NCBI RefSeq assembly: GCF_041734735.1
Contig: NC_134884.1
Location: 27,712,749 to 27,776,748 of the forward strand
Length of the DNA: 64,000 nucleotides
Direction: 5' to 3'
Source of the DNA: Babylonia areolata
Taxonomy: Eukaryota > Mollusca > Gastropoda > Neogastropoda > Buccinidae
This document shows, piece after piece, positions 46,010-59,200 of the stretch (its first letter is position 1; the number at the start of each line of letters is the position of its first letter). The notes beneath the pieces were generated by a model that was given only the letters and a program-made list of their open reading frames with translations, made no database searches and was not told the origin of the DNA. The position numbers and the translations under genes were made by a program.

Positions 46010-48840
46010 ATAATGAATCACAGTCGTGAAAACTCAGCAAAAAACACAAAAGCGCAAGCAGGTGACCAGAAAAAGAAAACGGTGGACCAGTGTGCACCGT
46101 GGATTTGTCCAGGGTGTGATGATGCCCTGGAAAAAGAAGAAACAGAGGCAACTGAGTGCCATGGCTGCAAAAAATGGTGCCACCGAAAACTGTGATGAAC
46201 TGATAGAAGCACAACTTGAACGGATAACCTTGAGGCAAAACATACCGCCTGCAGCCAAGAGTCCACTGAAAAGAAAATCGTGGACACAATGGAGCAAACA
46301 GTAGAGGAACATATGATGGAATACAGAGAAAAGGAAAAAAAAGAAAAGAAAAAAGAAAATAAATGTGGCGAACTTGCCAGAGAATGTCAGTGACTCTGCT
46401 GAAGGCAGAAAGCAGGAGGACAGGAACAGGGTCAGAGAACTGGTTAAACAAATCATAGACGATGTTGATGTTGATGAGATAGATAACCCAGTCAGACTTG
46501 GCCCATTTAAAATTGGAACAAATTCCAGACCACGACTGAGAAGACTGACTGTGAAAACTGAAGAGACAAAAAAGAAAATAATGAAAAATGTCACCAGTCT
46601 CAACAAAGACGTGCCCCCAAGGGACAGGGTTTGCATCAATGATGACAACACACACAAAGAAAGAGAGAAGATAAGAAAATTAAAAGAAGAGTTGAAAACC
46701 AGAAAAGAAAAAGGAGAAGCAAACATTATGATCAACTACAGGGAGGGAAAGATAGTCACTCGGACGCAGAGAACAGACCAAAAGAACAGGACTGTTGAGG
46801 TCAAGGACAATCAGGTACCCAGTCCTGCATCAGTTCACACTGAGGCAAGGAAAGGGAAGACAGAAAGACAGTGACTGAAAAAAAAAAGACTTGTGTAAAA
46901 AGTGTAAATAGTTACAAACACAATAATTCAAAGTATATTTCTGACATATTCCTGGATTCTTATAAAAATTTACATTGGAATGTTGATAGTTTTTCAAGAG
47001 ATAAACCCCCCAGATATTATTGGATTCATAGAGATGAAAGCAAAACACCAATTTTATACAACTTGTGATACTGAATACGAACTACCAAATTATGACATGT
47101 TTTTAAATAAAGACGCTAAGAGAGGTGTAGCCATTTATTTCAACAAAACTTTAAATGCCAGAGCATATGACAGATTAAATAATTTTACATTTGAGGAACG
47201 ACTGTGGTGTACTTTCAAAGAAGCAAATGATGAATCTGTACTTATTGGTTGTGTTTATAGAAGTCCTAACACAACAACAGAAAACACAGAAAAACTCTTG
47301 GAACTATTGAGATCAAAAGAATTAAGTAAGTTCAATGAAGTCTGTATTTTTTGGTGATTTCAAATTTCCTGATGTGCAACGGAACGGTGCATGGAGTGGC
47401 GAATTAAATAAAAGTTTCTTGAATCCTTAAGAGATGCTTTCCTCATTCAGAAAATTACACAGCCAGCAAGACACAGGAAACAACAAAGACCTACTTTAGA
47501 TGACTTAGCTTTAGTTAATGATGATCACTTAATATCAGATATTACACACATGGACCCTCTAGGGAAGAGTGACCACGACATATTGACATTTGACTTATAT
47601 GTGTCAAGAGTAAAGACTTTTCAGAAAAGAAAATATAGGTTTAAATCAATAAAGGAAATTATGACTTGATGAGGGAGAAAATTGGTCAGTTTGACTTCTC
47701 TGTGGTGGAAAACAAAGATGCAGAAGTAACATGGTCCTCAATAAAAAATCTTGTGATGGAAAGCATCGAGACATGCAAACCACCAGTCTCAGTTAAAGCA
47801 GACAGAAATACAAACTCATGGATGAAAAGAGAAGTGACGAAAAGTGTGAAAAAGAAACACAAATTGTACAATAGATTTTTACAAACTGAACAAGGACACG
47901 ACTATAAGATACATCGACAACAACAAAATGAAAAGAAAAAGTATGAATTATTATATATGAAATATTAGAAAGTAAGAAACAAATGCAATAAAGTGATAAA
48001 GAAGGCAAAGAAAGCATATGAAAAATATGTTGCAAGTAACTGTAAGACAAATCCAAGATACTTTTGGAAATATGCACAAGAGAAAACAAGCATTAGTGTA
48101 TTACAAAAAGATGATGGTGGTTTTGCCACATTTGAAAAAGAAAAAGTTGAGACCTTGAACAATTTTTTTTGCTGGCGTCTTCAATAATGAAGATACTTCC
48201 AACCTACCAGTACTGACAGAGTGCTCCATGTCGAATGGTGTGTCAGTTTCTGAGATAAGGGTTACTCCACAAACTGTTGAAAAAAAGTCGAGGGAACTTG
48301 ATTCCTCAAAAGCACAGGGACCAAACAAAATACCACTAGGGGTATAAAAGAGCTAGCAAGAAAATTGTCTTACCCACTGATATTACTGTACAATAGGTCA
48401 TCAGAATCGGGAGTTGTTCCCAAAGATTGGAATAAAAGCTGATGTCACAGCAATTTTTAAGAAAGGGTCTAGGTCTGAGCCAGGAAACTATAGACCAGTC
48501 AGTCTAACTTGTACCACATGCAAAATTCTGGAATCCTTTGTAAGGGATGCCATTATATCACACACGGATACAAATAATATGTATGCTAAGTGCCAACATG
48601 GCTTTAGACATAAAAGGTCCTGTGTCACACAGATTTTGGAGGTGATGGAGGAAATTACTACGTTACTTGACAAAGGTAACCCAGTAGATCATAATTTACT
48701 TAGATTTTCGTAAAGCTTTTGACAGCGTACCACATGTAAGACTGTTCAAGAAACTAGAAGCTTATGGTATAGTCTGTAGTTTACACAAATGGATAAGAGA
48801 TTTTTTGACAGGAAGAACTCAGAAAGTCAGAGTTGGTGAT
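46010..48840 (+). mobile_element. CR1-like LINE, both ORFs, 3'-truncated
   Basis: ORF1 begins with a PHD-like finger (CPGCDDALEKEETEATECHGCKKWCH) and a lysine-rich coiled region to 46870. ORF2 follows: an APE-type endonuclease (PPDIIGFIEMKAK, GVAIYFNK, IGCVYRSPNT, PLGKSDHDILTFDLYV), a linker WMKREVTKSVKKKHKLYNRF, and RT (PGNYRPVSLTCTTCKILES, CQHGFRHKRSCVTQ, YLDFRKAFDSVPH across a frame change, RTQKVRVGD). It stops at 48840 before the catalytic DD, where a SINE begins. At least four frameshifts or stops were seen. Unit B lacks this insert. Confidence 0.8.
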
Positions 48841-49165
48841 CCCACGTTCAGTCGTATGTACACGAGTGGGCCCCTACGTCTATGACCGTTTTCACCCCGC
48901 CATTTAGGCAGCCATACTCCGTTTTCGGGGGTGTGCATGTTGAGTATGTTCTTGTTTCCATAACCCACCAAACCCTTACATGGATTACAGGGTCTTTAAC
49001 GTGCGTATTTGATCTTCTGCTTGCGTATACACACGAAGGGGGTACAGGCACTAGCAGGTCTGCACACATGTTGACCTGGGAGATCAGAAAAATCTCCATC
49101 CTTTACCCACCAGGCGCGGTCACTCAGATTCAAACCCGGGACCCTCAAACCATTCGGCTATTGCG
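48841..49165 (-). mobile_element. tRNA-derived SINE, minus strand
   Basis: Read on the minus strand it starts with GGGCGCAATAGCCGAATGG (A box) and GGGTTTGAATCTG (B box). A long body follows whose complement includes GCCATACTCCGTTTTCGGGG and ATCTTTAACGTGCGTATTTG. I recall this as a very common repeat in marine snails. It caps the 3' end of the CR1-like LINE. Confidence 0.78.
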
Positions 49166-49776
49166 CCCGTCCAAAGAAGGGACTATTTATAAGCTTCAAA
49201 GCTTGCTTTTGTCCCTAACCTACTACTACTACTACTAAAATATTTTTCGAGCAGATAATTTTGCCATCCTGTTTCCCACATTGGTATGTATAATGTATTG
49301 TATTGGAAGTTACTGTTTGTGTGAGTTAACAGGAAATTAATTGTCTACAAATGCACAGTAAGTAGTATTTCACTTAAAATGCCCCACACAAAGTTGTTTG
49401 ATTACAAAAGACGTAATATATTTAAGTTTTATTATATTTTCGTTTTGGTTTGATGATACAATCATGATTGATGTTAGTTCAGCTTTTTTGGTGCCATCAA
49501 CAATATGTCTGACAATACTTCTGTTTGTGTTGATTTATTCTGGATATAGTTATATATCTGAATGCATTTGAAAACTCACGTTTCTCTGAATGATCGATAA
49601 TCAGCAAACTGGGTGAATACAGGTTGCAGCAATACACAGTAGGCCAAAGCCTATTGATTATCACTGTAAGGTGCGCGCATGCACGAATAAATGTATGCGT
49701 GCTCATGGCGAAATGAAGTGAAAGAAAATAAAAGGGTAATCTTCGTTAGTCATGCATACAGTAATCCTAACCATGA

Positions 49777-49875
49777 AAGGGAGAGAGAGCGAGAGTGAGA
49801 GCAAGGGTGAGTGAGTGAGTGAAAGAGAGAGAGACAGAGAGAGAGACAGAGACTGAGAGACAGAGACAGACAGAC
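49777..49875 (+). repeat. GA-rich purine tract upstream of channel gene B
   Basis: Imperfect (GA)n with GTGA and CAGA variants. It corresponds to 11035-11115 upstream of gene A. Confidence 0.7.
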
Positions 49876-49886
49876 GCACACACACG

Positions 49887-50900
49887 GGATAATGTGTGCA
49901 GGTACAAACGCAGAATCCTGCCTTGTTGCAAAACCATCTCCTCCCCACCCACGCCATTTCCCATCTGCAAACGAAGTGCAACTGGCTGTGTTGAACGAAG
50001 CATTTCAATGATGCTCAGAGGTGTGTAAACAAATTCCGATAAAAGCTTTCTGCTGCAAACCTCGGACAGACTGCAGGAATTTATTAATGAACGTGGGTAT
50101 GTGTCCTTTCGTTCTCTCTCTATATCCGCTGTCACCAGAGAGAGGGAGAAACAGTGAGAGGGTGTACATTGCCATCGAACAATTTGTGTCACAAAGCACT
50201 GTCGCTATGTGTTAATGAGAGCTGCATGCCCCATGGGAACAGCCCAACAGTGGGGCAAATGCTGCATAAACGATGAATGGAGTCATTTTCCGCAGAAATG
50301 AGGGACAGGTTGAGGAGTAAGAGGCTAGGATTTTGCTTGCCTTCGGTTCAACAACAATCTTACATTCTGTGAGGTATGCCGGGTAGGCATAGGATAATGT
50401 GTGCAAATCAAACAGACACAGGATAACGTGTGCAAGTACAAATGTGGAATCCTCCCTAGCTGCAATACCATCTCCCCCACCCCCCCTTTTTCCCATTTTC
50501 ATCTGCAAACAAGGCACAACTGGTTGTGTTGAACGAAGCATATCAATGTGGCTCAGAGGTGTGTAAACAAATTCCGATAAAAGCTTTCTGCCACAAACAT
50601 CTGACAAATAGCAGGAAATAATGAATGAACGTGGTCACCAGAGAAAGGGAGAAACAGTGAGAGGGTGTACATTGTCATAGAATCAATCGTGTCACAAGCC
50701 ACTGTTACTATGTGTTAATGCAAGCTGCATGCTCTATAGGAATCAGCCCAATTGTTTTGCAAACGCTGAAAGTGTTGGAGTCACTTTCCGCAGAAACTGA
50801 GGGATAGGTCGAGGAGGAAGCAGCTTGGATTTCCTTTGCCTTCGGTTCAGTAATAATTTAACATTCTGTGAGGTACGCCGGGTAGAATCTGATGCTAAAT
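49887..50900 (+). repeat. Local direct duplication in the 5' flank of gene B
   Basis: Two copies, starting GGATAATGTGTGCAGGTACAAA (49887) and GGATAACGTGTGCAAGTACAAA (50421), each run to ACATTCTGTGAGGTA(T/C)GCCGGGTAG (50362 and 50861). Gene A has a single counterpart (about 11120-11680). The offset changes from 534 to 499 bp because one copy has lost sequence. Confidence 0.8.
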
Positions 50901-51312
50901 CTGGAATTACGCCTACGTATCAATATCAGAAGAGGTAGTCATTTACTGCAAAAAAAATCCAGAAATCAAATGGTATGCATATGAAGCTCTTCACAAGGAC
51001 CTAACGATAGGAAATTGAAAGTGTTACATTGGCGCATTGAACATAGACGCGATGTCAGATGCATTATGTAAGGTGAGACTGGACAACCATCACACTACAG
51101 TGATTGTTTTTCAAAACTCAGTGGGCACAACGTCTTGGATAAATCAGCGAGAACATAATTAAGTGACCTGGAGAACCAGTGATTTGTTTCTGTGGGCGTG
51201 AACATATCTGCACTGTTCACAGTGAAAGTTCTCAGAAACAAAGAAGAGATATCCAGAAGGGGCACAATAAAGAAACTTCTAAAGTAGAAGGGCATAGTTC
51301 AAGGTGTAAAAA

Positions 51313-51546
51313 ATGATGTATTCCAAACTAGGATTGTGTGTCACAGTACTTTTTATTTTGCTGTCTATGGGATCGATTTCCGCGGAATCGCCAAATGCCT
51401 ATCGTCATCGTTTGGAGGCTCTGAGGACTCATTTGTTGAGCAACTACAGCGGCCATTTTGCTCCTTTTCAGAAAGAGGGAGAACAGTTTTCAGTGCACGT
51501 GATGTTCACCTTGGCCGCCATCTTTGATCTGAACGCTGCTTATCAG
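51313..51546 (+). CDS. Channel B exon 1
   Basis: The first 52 residues are almost the same as A (SISAESPN for SISEESPN). The end then diverges: KEGEQFSVHVMFTLAAIFDL against [20 protein letters not shown]. The donor GTATGT starts at 51547. Confidence 0.9.
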
Positions 51547-52395
51547 GTATGTGGCAGTGTGTGTGGGGGGGAATGGGGGGCCGGGGGGTGGGGGAGGGAG
51601 GTGAGGGTGTGGTGGTGGGATGTGTGTGTAGGTGCGTGTGTGTGTGTGTCTGTTTGCACGCAATTTTGCTGAACGTGGGCCATTGTAATTTATCATATTC
51701 TATCATTATTTTGTGGATTGATTTCATTGATGAACTTTTAATTATTTGTCTTTTTGTACCTTTTTGATTTATTACTTATGTATTGACTTGGTTTGTATAT
51801 TTCACATCAAGCTTATTTTTATTTCAGATGATTATCTTTAAATCCCCCCCCCCTTTTTTTTTCTTTTTTAAAGTGGTATATGGTAGACTCTCAATGTGTG
51901 AACATCGCGTAAGGTCTATGCGAAAGTAAAGCATCTACTTTGCTTTTTCAAGCAGAAGTATGTGGACCATTCCGCACTCTTTGACGCCTTGAAACTGAAA
52001 CTGAATGAATGCATTATATATGACAGTGCTTCTAGAAAATATCCATGTTATGTACACACGTAGGTCTGTGACTCGTGCAAAAAGCATAAATCAGTGGTTG
52101 TAAAACGAGTATTGCAGTGCTCAAAGCACTTTACAAGCATTGAGTCAAATGCAAAACAGGCTGCCTACACAGACACACGCATGTGTATCCAAAACTTTCA
52201 CTTGCTTCTTTATAGTTTTATAGGTTAAAGAACTAACAACGACTGTTTTTTGTTGTGTTTGCCATTCCATTATGAAACTACAAAGACATCTGGGCCTGGA
52301 TTTAATATTTCTTCTATAATTGCATAACTTGCTTCATCCAGTGAGCCCAACAGGTCATGGTGCGGTGTCCAGTTTTAAAACCTTGGGATTGAGCA

Positions 52396-52443
<48 letters not shown>

Positions 52444-55400
52444 CATTTGACAATTTAATGCCACAACAAGAGTTATCCATTGGCATACTTAGATGTATAA
52501 GTGTTCTTGACCTCTAACAATATGTCTGCCAGAAAAGATGATACATTCTCCTCAATAGATATTTGTTCAAGATCTCAATGTTCGAAAATGTCTATGCCCC
52601 GCTCCCATCCTAATACAGTCCACAAGGTCGAGGGGGTTACCGTGTATCCCCCCCTCCACCCCCACCCCCAAACCTCCAGGAATGAAGAAGACTGGTCTTA
52701 AATTGTTCTTCGGGATCTGCTGAACTCATTTTAAAATTTTCTCAAGAAAAAAAATAGGGACGCACTAGAGTTACTGCCCTTGGCATAAGGGTACCCTCTC
52801 GCGCACAGGTCAATAAATTTAAGGCAAGCTCAACTTCAAACCCCCATAAATCATATCTTTATAATGAAACCACCACATGTTATATGTTTTCTTTTGTAAT
52901 GGGGTCTTATCTATACCAACAAATAATTAGAATTGAAATATCTTCTTTAATTCCTTCACAAATAAAGCTTGTATTGGCCTACTATAAAATCTTCGACGAA
53001 TTAATGTAAAATTGTCCTGTAGTTTTCTTTCATCATTCTTTTCGAAATTATTTTCATACAGAGACCTGCAGGGGTCTTCTATGAATCATTTCAGTACGTT
53101 TGGATGAACATTCGAACCATTGGGGAGTCACACTGGTCAAGTTGCTTCCCCTATCCCCAAAATGCTGTTTTGCCAGGAATCGCCTTTAAGTCGCAAAATC
53201 GTATGGTTTTTGTGGCTAACATTCATGTTCTCCTGCTTCAGAATATAATGAATACTGCTTTGAAGAATTTTCGTTCAAAATGTATTGTATATATAATGCA
53301 AATAAGCGATATAAGTCATGAAAATGAAGTTTACCCACCGAGCATATACCACCTTCACCCCTACACTCATAAGAATAAAGCAGGCTGGCTTAAAACGTAT
53401 TTAGAGTGTTCCGTGATGATATTACAATTGTTTCCCACAAGAAGCCACACGATTTAGCATCTTGAAGGTAATTGTGAGAACATCGTGGGGCCATCGTGAT
53501 GTTTTTAAATGTAACAAGATTTTGTCCAGCTCTCCTATCCTCAAATAGCAAAAAATTTCAAGAATGTAATTTCATGGAGGTGATGATTTTATATTGTGCT
53601 CTTGTTTGCTGTTGATGATGAACTAGTGGACAGGTTTTGGTATGATTTCACATTTACATTTCTTTTGTGAATCTGTCAAAGTGAGCCCGGTTATCGTGAA
53701 AGAAGATAGAAGAAATAGCGTCAAGAAAGAGCAAATATGAAACAATCTCCCACCATCAGAGGTTAAGGAAGTCCCAGACTGCATTATAGTAACAATATAA
53801 GTATTAGTTACCCAAGGAGGAGTCACTGCGTTCAAATAAATCCATATACTCTACACAACATCTGCTCAGCAGATGCCTGACCATCAGTGTAACCCAACGT
53901 GCTTAGTCAGTTTTGAGGTAAAGTTGACCCATCCACCCCCATAAAATCACATTCTTGAATTTTTTGCTATTTGATGATAGACAAAATCTTATTACATCTA
54001 AAAACATCAGGTTCGCCCCACCTTGGCCTCATAATTACCTTCAAGATACTGAATCATGTGGCTTCCTGTAGGGGGGTGGGAGGTTGGGGGGAGAGGGGGT
54101 GGTGCACGGTAACCCCCTCGGCCTTGCGGACTAATATTAGTGAGATTGTGCACACGCTTTCGCTCGGAACATTTCGTCCCTTGCAGAGTGATAAAAAAGG
54201 CCATATTACATCATGGGCAGTCCACCACCACACCGTAACAAGCTTTTCTGGGTGTGCACTGCCTTTGTTCAGACAACGTTTCTGCAGAGTTCGATCACAT
54301 CATTTTACTCGCACAGACTGAACCAAACAACAAAAACTACGTTGTCAAAAAGGTCTTTAGAACTCGACATACAAAGCCTTTTAAAGAAAACAACGCGGTA
54401 CGTTTATGACTTTAAAATCTTTTATTTATTGATTTATTGATTTTTATTTTTTATAGATGCCTTGAAACGGAATATATATGATAGATCCCGTCGACAGTTG
54501 TCCAAAACAACAATTTCCCCTTTCCTCAATTTCACAAAGACATGAAAAAGTATGCGTGCTGTGGATAAAATTATGCTTCAAATTGATAATCGGTGTGTCA
54601 GGTCTCTCCAAAGTCGAAGCCAAGTGAGGCTCTGTGTTGAATCTTAGATAGATCAGTTCGAATACTTGAACGGCAGAGATCTGACAAAAAACAACAGCAA
54701 CAAGAAAACCGCTAAAGTAAACATGGAAGATTAAAGCAAATAACTGGTGTCGTTATAATACAAAAAATAACTTGTAAACTTGCAAAAATACTCACTGAAA
54801 TAGTTCAAAATCCTTTTGTCTGAACAGGCGATTTACATTACAAAAGTAAAGCATTTCAGTGATCAAGAAAAACCGGCAATGGGGACGCGCATGCAACACG
54901 CGGTTCTCGCTAAAAATAACCAGTCCCGACGAAAATGGGCCTGCACAACCTCCCTAAAATCCCACCACCTTCGTTTGAAGACCGGGAGTATGTTCAGAAG
55001 GTTGTGTACACTTTACTGATTTCCATCCTTTATCATGTTCTTTACAAAGGATAGAGTCCAGTGACGTGCTGTTTTTGTTTGTTATTGTTCTTGTTGTTGT
55101 TGGTGGTGGTGTTTTTGTTTTCTATGATTCTCTGCTTGTTCAGCATAGTGTTGTTTTCACTGCTGTCGATTAAGACACTACAGACATTCACAGCTGTATG
55201 GATGAAAGAGCTTCGTGGACCATCTTCGAAACGTTGGACGAAATAAATATGACAGATGTGATAAATATAATCATGGTCATTTTAGTTTGAACTGTTTGCA
55301 CAAATGACCACTCTTTATTTTTGCAAAGAAACTCTATCTAGTTCTTTCTGGAGAAGCAAAATAAACTTTTGGAAGCCACAGAATTTTGCTTGTTTTTTGT

Positions 55401-56224
55401 TGTTGTTTTTGTCATACACAACTCCACGAAACACCACAAAGAGCTCGAGTTTTCAACATCGTTAAATTATTTCTCCAGAAAATTAATGACAGCACAGGAA
55501 AGAAGCTGCAACTCCATTGAAACTCCAGGTAAACACGTATAACAGTAAAACATACTGTGAAGGAACAGACAAATGAGAATGTTTAGGGACACATGATGTT
55601 CTTCAGTTGCCTTCTCCCTGAAATGGCCTTCACGTCAGTTGGACTGTGATCAATTAGTAACAAACAAACACAACTTTTTAGTGTATTCTATGTATGATGA
55701 AATGGTCGATCATTTTTCTGCTGGTGATCGTCTTTCTGCAGCTACTGAAGACGATGGTCAGTCTGACAACAGTTTGGACAGACACTGATCTGCGATGGAA
55801 TAAAACAGAAGTGGGATCTCCTGGAGAAGGCATCCACCACGTGGGATTCAGAGCTGAGGAGATCTGGACTCCTAGACTTATGACTGTCAATACAGCTGAC
55901 AATATTCAGGTAAACAATAGGAAAATTAGATAACTATAGATGTGGTGCATTAAGATTAAAGTGCACACATACAAGGTTTGGCTCAGCAACTTGTTCATAC
56001 CTCCTCTGCAACGACTACTTTCACTATTATTACGAACACCACCTGTGCCCAATGTTGTCCTGTCCAACAGGTGATGAACCACTATGACAATCTTCTGGTC
56101 TATTACAATGGAGAGTGCACGGGCCAGTTATCTCTGCATCTCAGCACTACCTGCCAGGTGGACGTCACCTACTACCCCTTTGACACCCAGCACTGTAAGG
56201 TAAGGTTACTATGTTTACACCTTG

Positions 56225-56288
<64 letters not shown>

Positions 56289-59200
56289 GAGAGAGAGAGG
56301 AGAGATTTAAAAAAAATTCTTTTCCCTTCATCCTTATCATTTCTTTTTTTTTAATCATCGTCATTTTTCTTCTGTATGTCCTCCTCTTCATCTTGTCTTC
56401 CTTTTCTCCAATGTCCTCCACTTTTTCTGCTGATGTTTAAATCAGCTGGACAGAAGTCAGGTAAGCTATAGAATATTTCCTCACATTATCTGGATGACCT
56501 AATAATCTGAACGACGTTGAACAGGACATAACCCAACTCGTTTGCTTTTCAGGTGATATTCACTTCACCTTTTGGTGACAACCTTAATCTGACAGGAAGC
56601 GTGTTGAAGTTTCCTTTACACGACTTGATCGAAAAGTCCGGGGAGTGGGAAGTGGAGAAAATCATCTCTTCTGACATTATTATTATCAGCTCCAACGTTT
56701 ATGACGCTAGCTTCGTGGAGTTCCAGCTGACCCTTCGTCGTCACTTCCTCTTCTACGTGTTCACGGTTCTGGTTCCAATGATGATCATGTCAGTCACTGG
56801 GGCCTGTGGCTTCCTACTGCCCATGCAGTGTGGGGAAAAGGTCTCCTTTCAGGTCAGTTCCTTGGGAAATGATAAAATCAAGATTTGCTCGCAAAATTCT
56901 CTGACAGGAAGGAAGTCTTCTTTTACGTTATCCCCCTCCCCCCCTTCTCCAAAAAGAAATATAGACAGAAAGTGTCCTTCAGAAAAAAAAAAAAAAAAAA
57001 ATGGAATAGTTTCACTGGTAAATCATTGGAACTCCTCTGGAAGTGGACTGATAAGTTTTCTGTCACTGATCACAGCAAAAAAGTCAAAGTGGTTTGCATC
57101 TAGATGTTGTTTTTAGACGTGTTTTTATTCCTAAGATGGCCTTTGCAGTTAATTCAGTTAAAACATGATAATTATGCTTTGAACTGAAAGGCATTGATGG
57201 CATAAAATTGCTTTCCAAGACTTCCACTTTTCATTGGGAACCAGCTTTTTCAAGTGTTAGGTGATGCAATGGGAAATAAACCCTTACTATGGTGCATCCT
57301 TTTTACCACCTGTATCATTCTTCGCAGCCATCTCTTCATAGCCCTGGAGGTTGAGTGACTGGGAATTAGGAAGATGAATCTACTGACTTGCTGACGTCAT
57401 CCTAAAGAATGAGATAGAAGGGTGCATTTGATAAGAGACACGTACTGCAAAAAAGAGCGTATGGATGTTAAATATTCTTCATGATTCTGCATATGAAAAA
57501 AAATTGTAAACAGTTTCTTAGGTCGTTAATGGAACATGTAACAACTAGCGATGAACTATTTCCGAAAGCCGACTGGGGCTGTAATCAGCAAATTGCAAAG
57601 CAATTCTTGAAACGGGGAAATAAAATTAAATCACAGGGAGAAAGGTCAAGGAAATAAGGAAGATGAGGCAAAGTTTCAATGTTATTCTCCTTTAGATTAT
57701 CCTGAGGTGTCATCTTCACAAAGGAATCATTGCAATACTGCTACTTTCAACAAACATCACTGCTGCACCAGAACGAAAGCGTGTTTTCTTTCAGAATTGT
57801 AAGGCTTCTCATGCCTGTTCTTTGCCTGCTTTTGTCATAGAAATGCTTCATTTCATACATTCTCTGTTTGCATGGTTTCTTGAAAATGATACCATTTGTT
57901 TTGAAATATATAATGTACAAAACTTTCTCAGAAGGGCAATTTCATTTTTATATATTAGGTATAGTCTCCTTTTTTTGGCACCCACTTTTTGTTTGATCAT
58001 TTTCTGCATTGCTAAAAGTACGCCCGTTTTTGATGAGCATTACCATCACAATGACATCTTACTGATACTAATGACATCCAATTCTGTCTGACAGGTGTCC
58101 ATCATGGTGTCGCTGTCAATCTTCCTGAGCTTCGTCAACGACAGCATGCCCACGACGTCCACCAGCATCTCCCGGCTGGCTGTCTATGTGGACCTGCTCC
58201 TCTTGCAGAGTGGTCTGTCTCTGCTGGCCACAGTGACCATGCTCAGGGGGCACTACCACCGGGAGAAACTCGACCAGGAACAGAAAGAGCGGAAGACCTT
58301 CAATACTTCGGAAGCACCAGGTGATGATGATGATGGTGATGGTGATGATGATACTGTTGCTGACAACTACGATGTTAGTATCACTTATATTGTAAGGATA
58401 TACAGGCGAACCAAGTGTTGATGATCGTCAGAAGCTCACATGTTCGATTCACACTTATTCACTGATAACATTTAAACATGCATACACATTTTCACAGGCT
58501 CAGCCCTCAGTCTTAACAACTTTGAAATTCTCTCTTTTTATTTAACCAATTCAGTTTTATACAATATTTATAACTTTTCAGTTATTATTACATAACTGTG
58601 TACAACACCATCCAGTACTCAAAAGCCTTTTATATTCATAATTATCATCCACATCAGCACGTCCCAGTGCTTCAAAAATATTATACTTGAGTTACTAATA
58701 TCCAAACATTACTTGCAATTCATTTTAGGGAACTATTGCCCTGATTAACAAAATATTCCAAACTATGGCTTTCCAAAACCATAAAAATTATTAATGCAGG
58801 AGACTAAAGGAGGTCAGGTCATGACTTAAATAACTTCTTTCAATGTTCTGAAGTCACAACCAGCACATAACAAAAGTAAAGCACAGACCTCTCCTGGTCC
58901 CCCCGACCACAGCACAGAAGTCCATGCCCCGCCAACACTTCACACGAACACCCACAATCCACGCGAAGCACAACGCTCAGAAGTGTAGATGTTCATAATG
59001 CACATGACAAGTAACAAATTCGGGCGCCCGACATGAACATTATCTAAAAGGAAATAACCTTGAAGAACCTTGACTGGAAAGAATCATATGATGGCGGATA
59101 AAGGCGTTTCGATTACTCATGCATAATACATGTAATAAACACAACACTACTGTGCAGTGCTACATACAAAGTCAATGCCATCCCCTCTTCCCCTCTCCAA

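Larger units (their letters stand above)
10490..49500. repeat. Segmental tandem duplication, unit A (expanded by insertions)
   Basis: Unit A aligns by eye with unit B (49500 to the window end) in the order 5' flank, channel gene, 3' flank. Matching anchors include GATCGATAATC(A/T)GCAAAC at 10620 and 49590, the exon sets, GTCGTCGCATCTGTCATTTC at 29180 and 62560, the stretch at 44200-45990 against 62660-63930, and 49243-49320 against 63940-64000. Without insertions each unit would be about 14-15 kb. The junction lies between about 49320 and 49540. Confidence 0.8.

Noticed and set aside
46013-46195. PHD-finger-like peptide as a host chromatin gene
   Set aside because: It is followed directly by APE endonuclease and reverse transcriptase sequence; PHD fingers are known in ORF1 of CR1-type LINEs.
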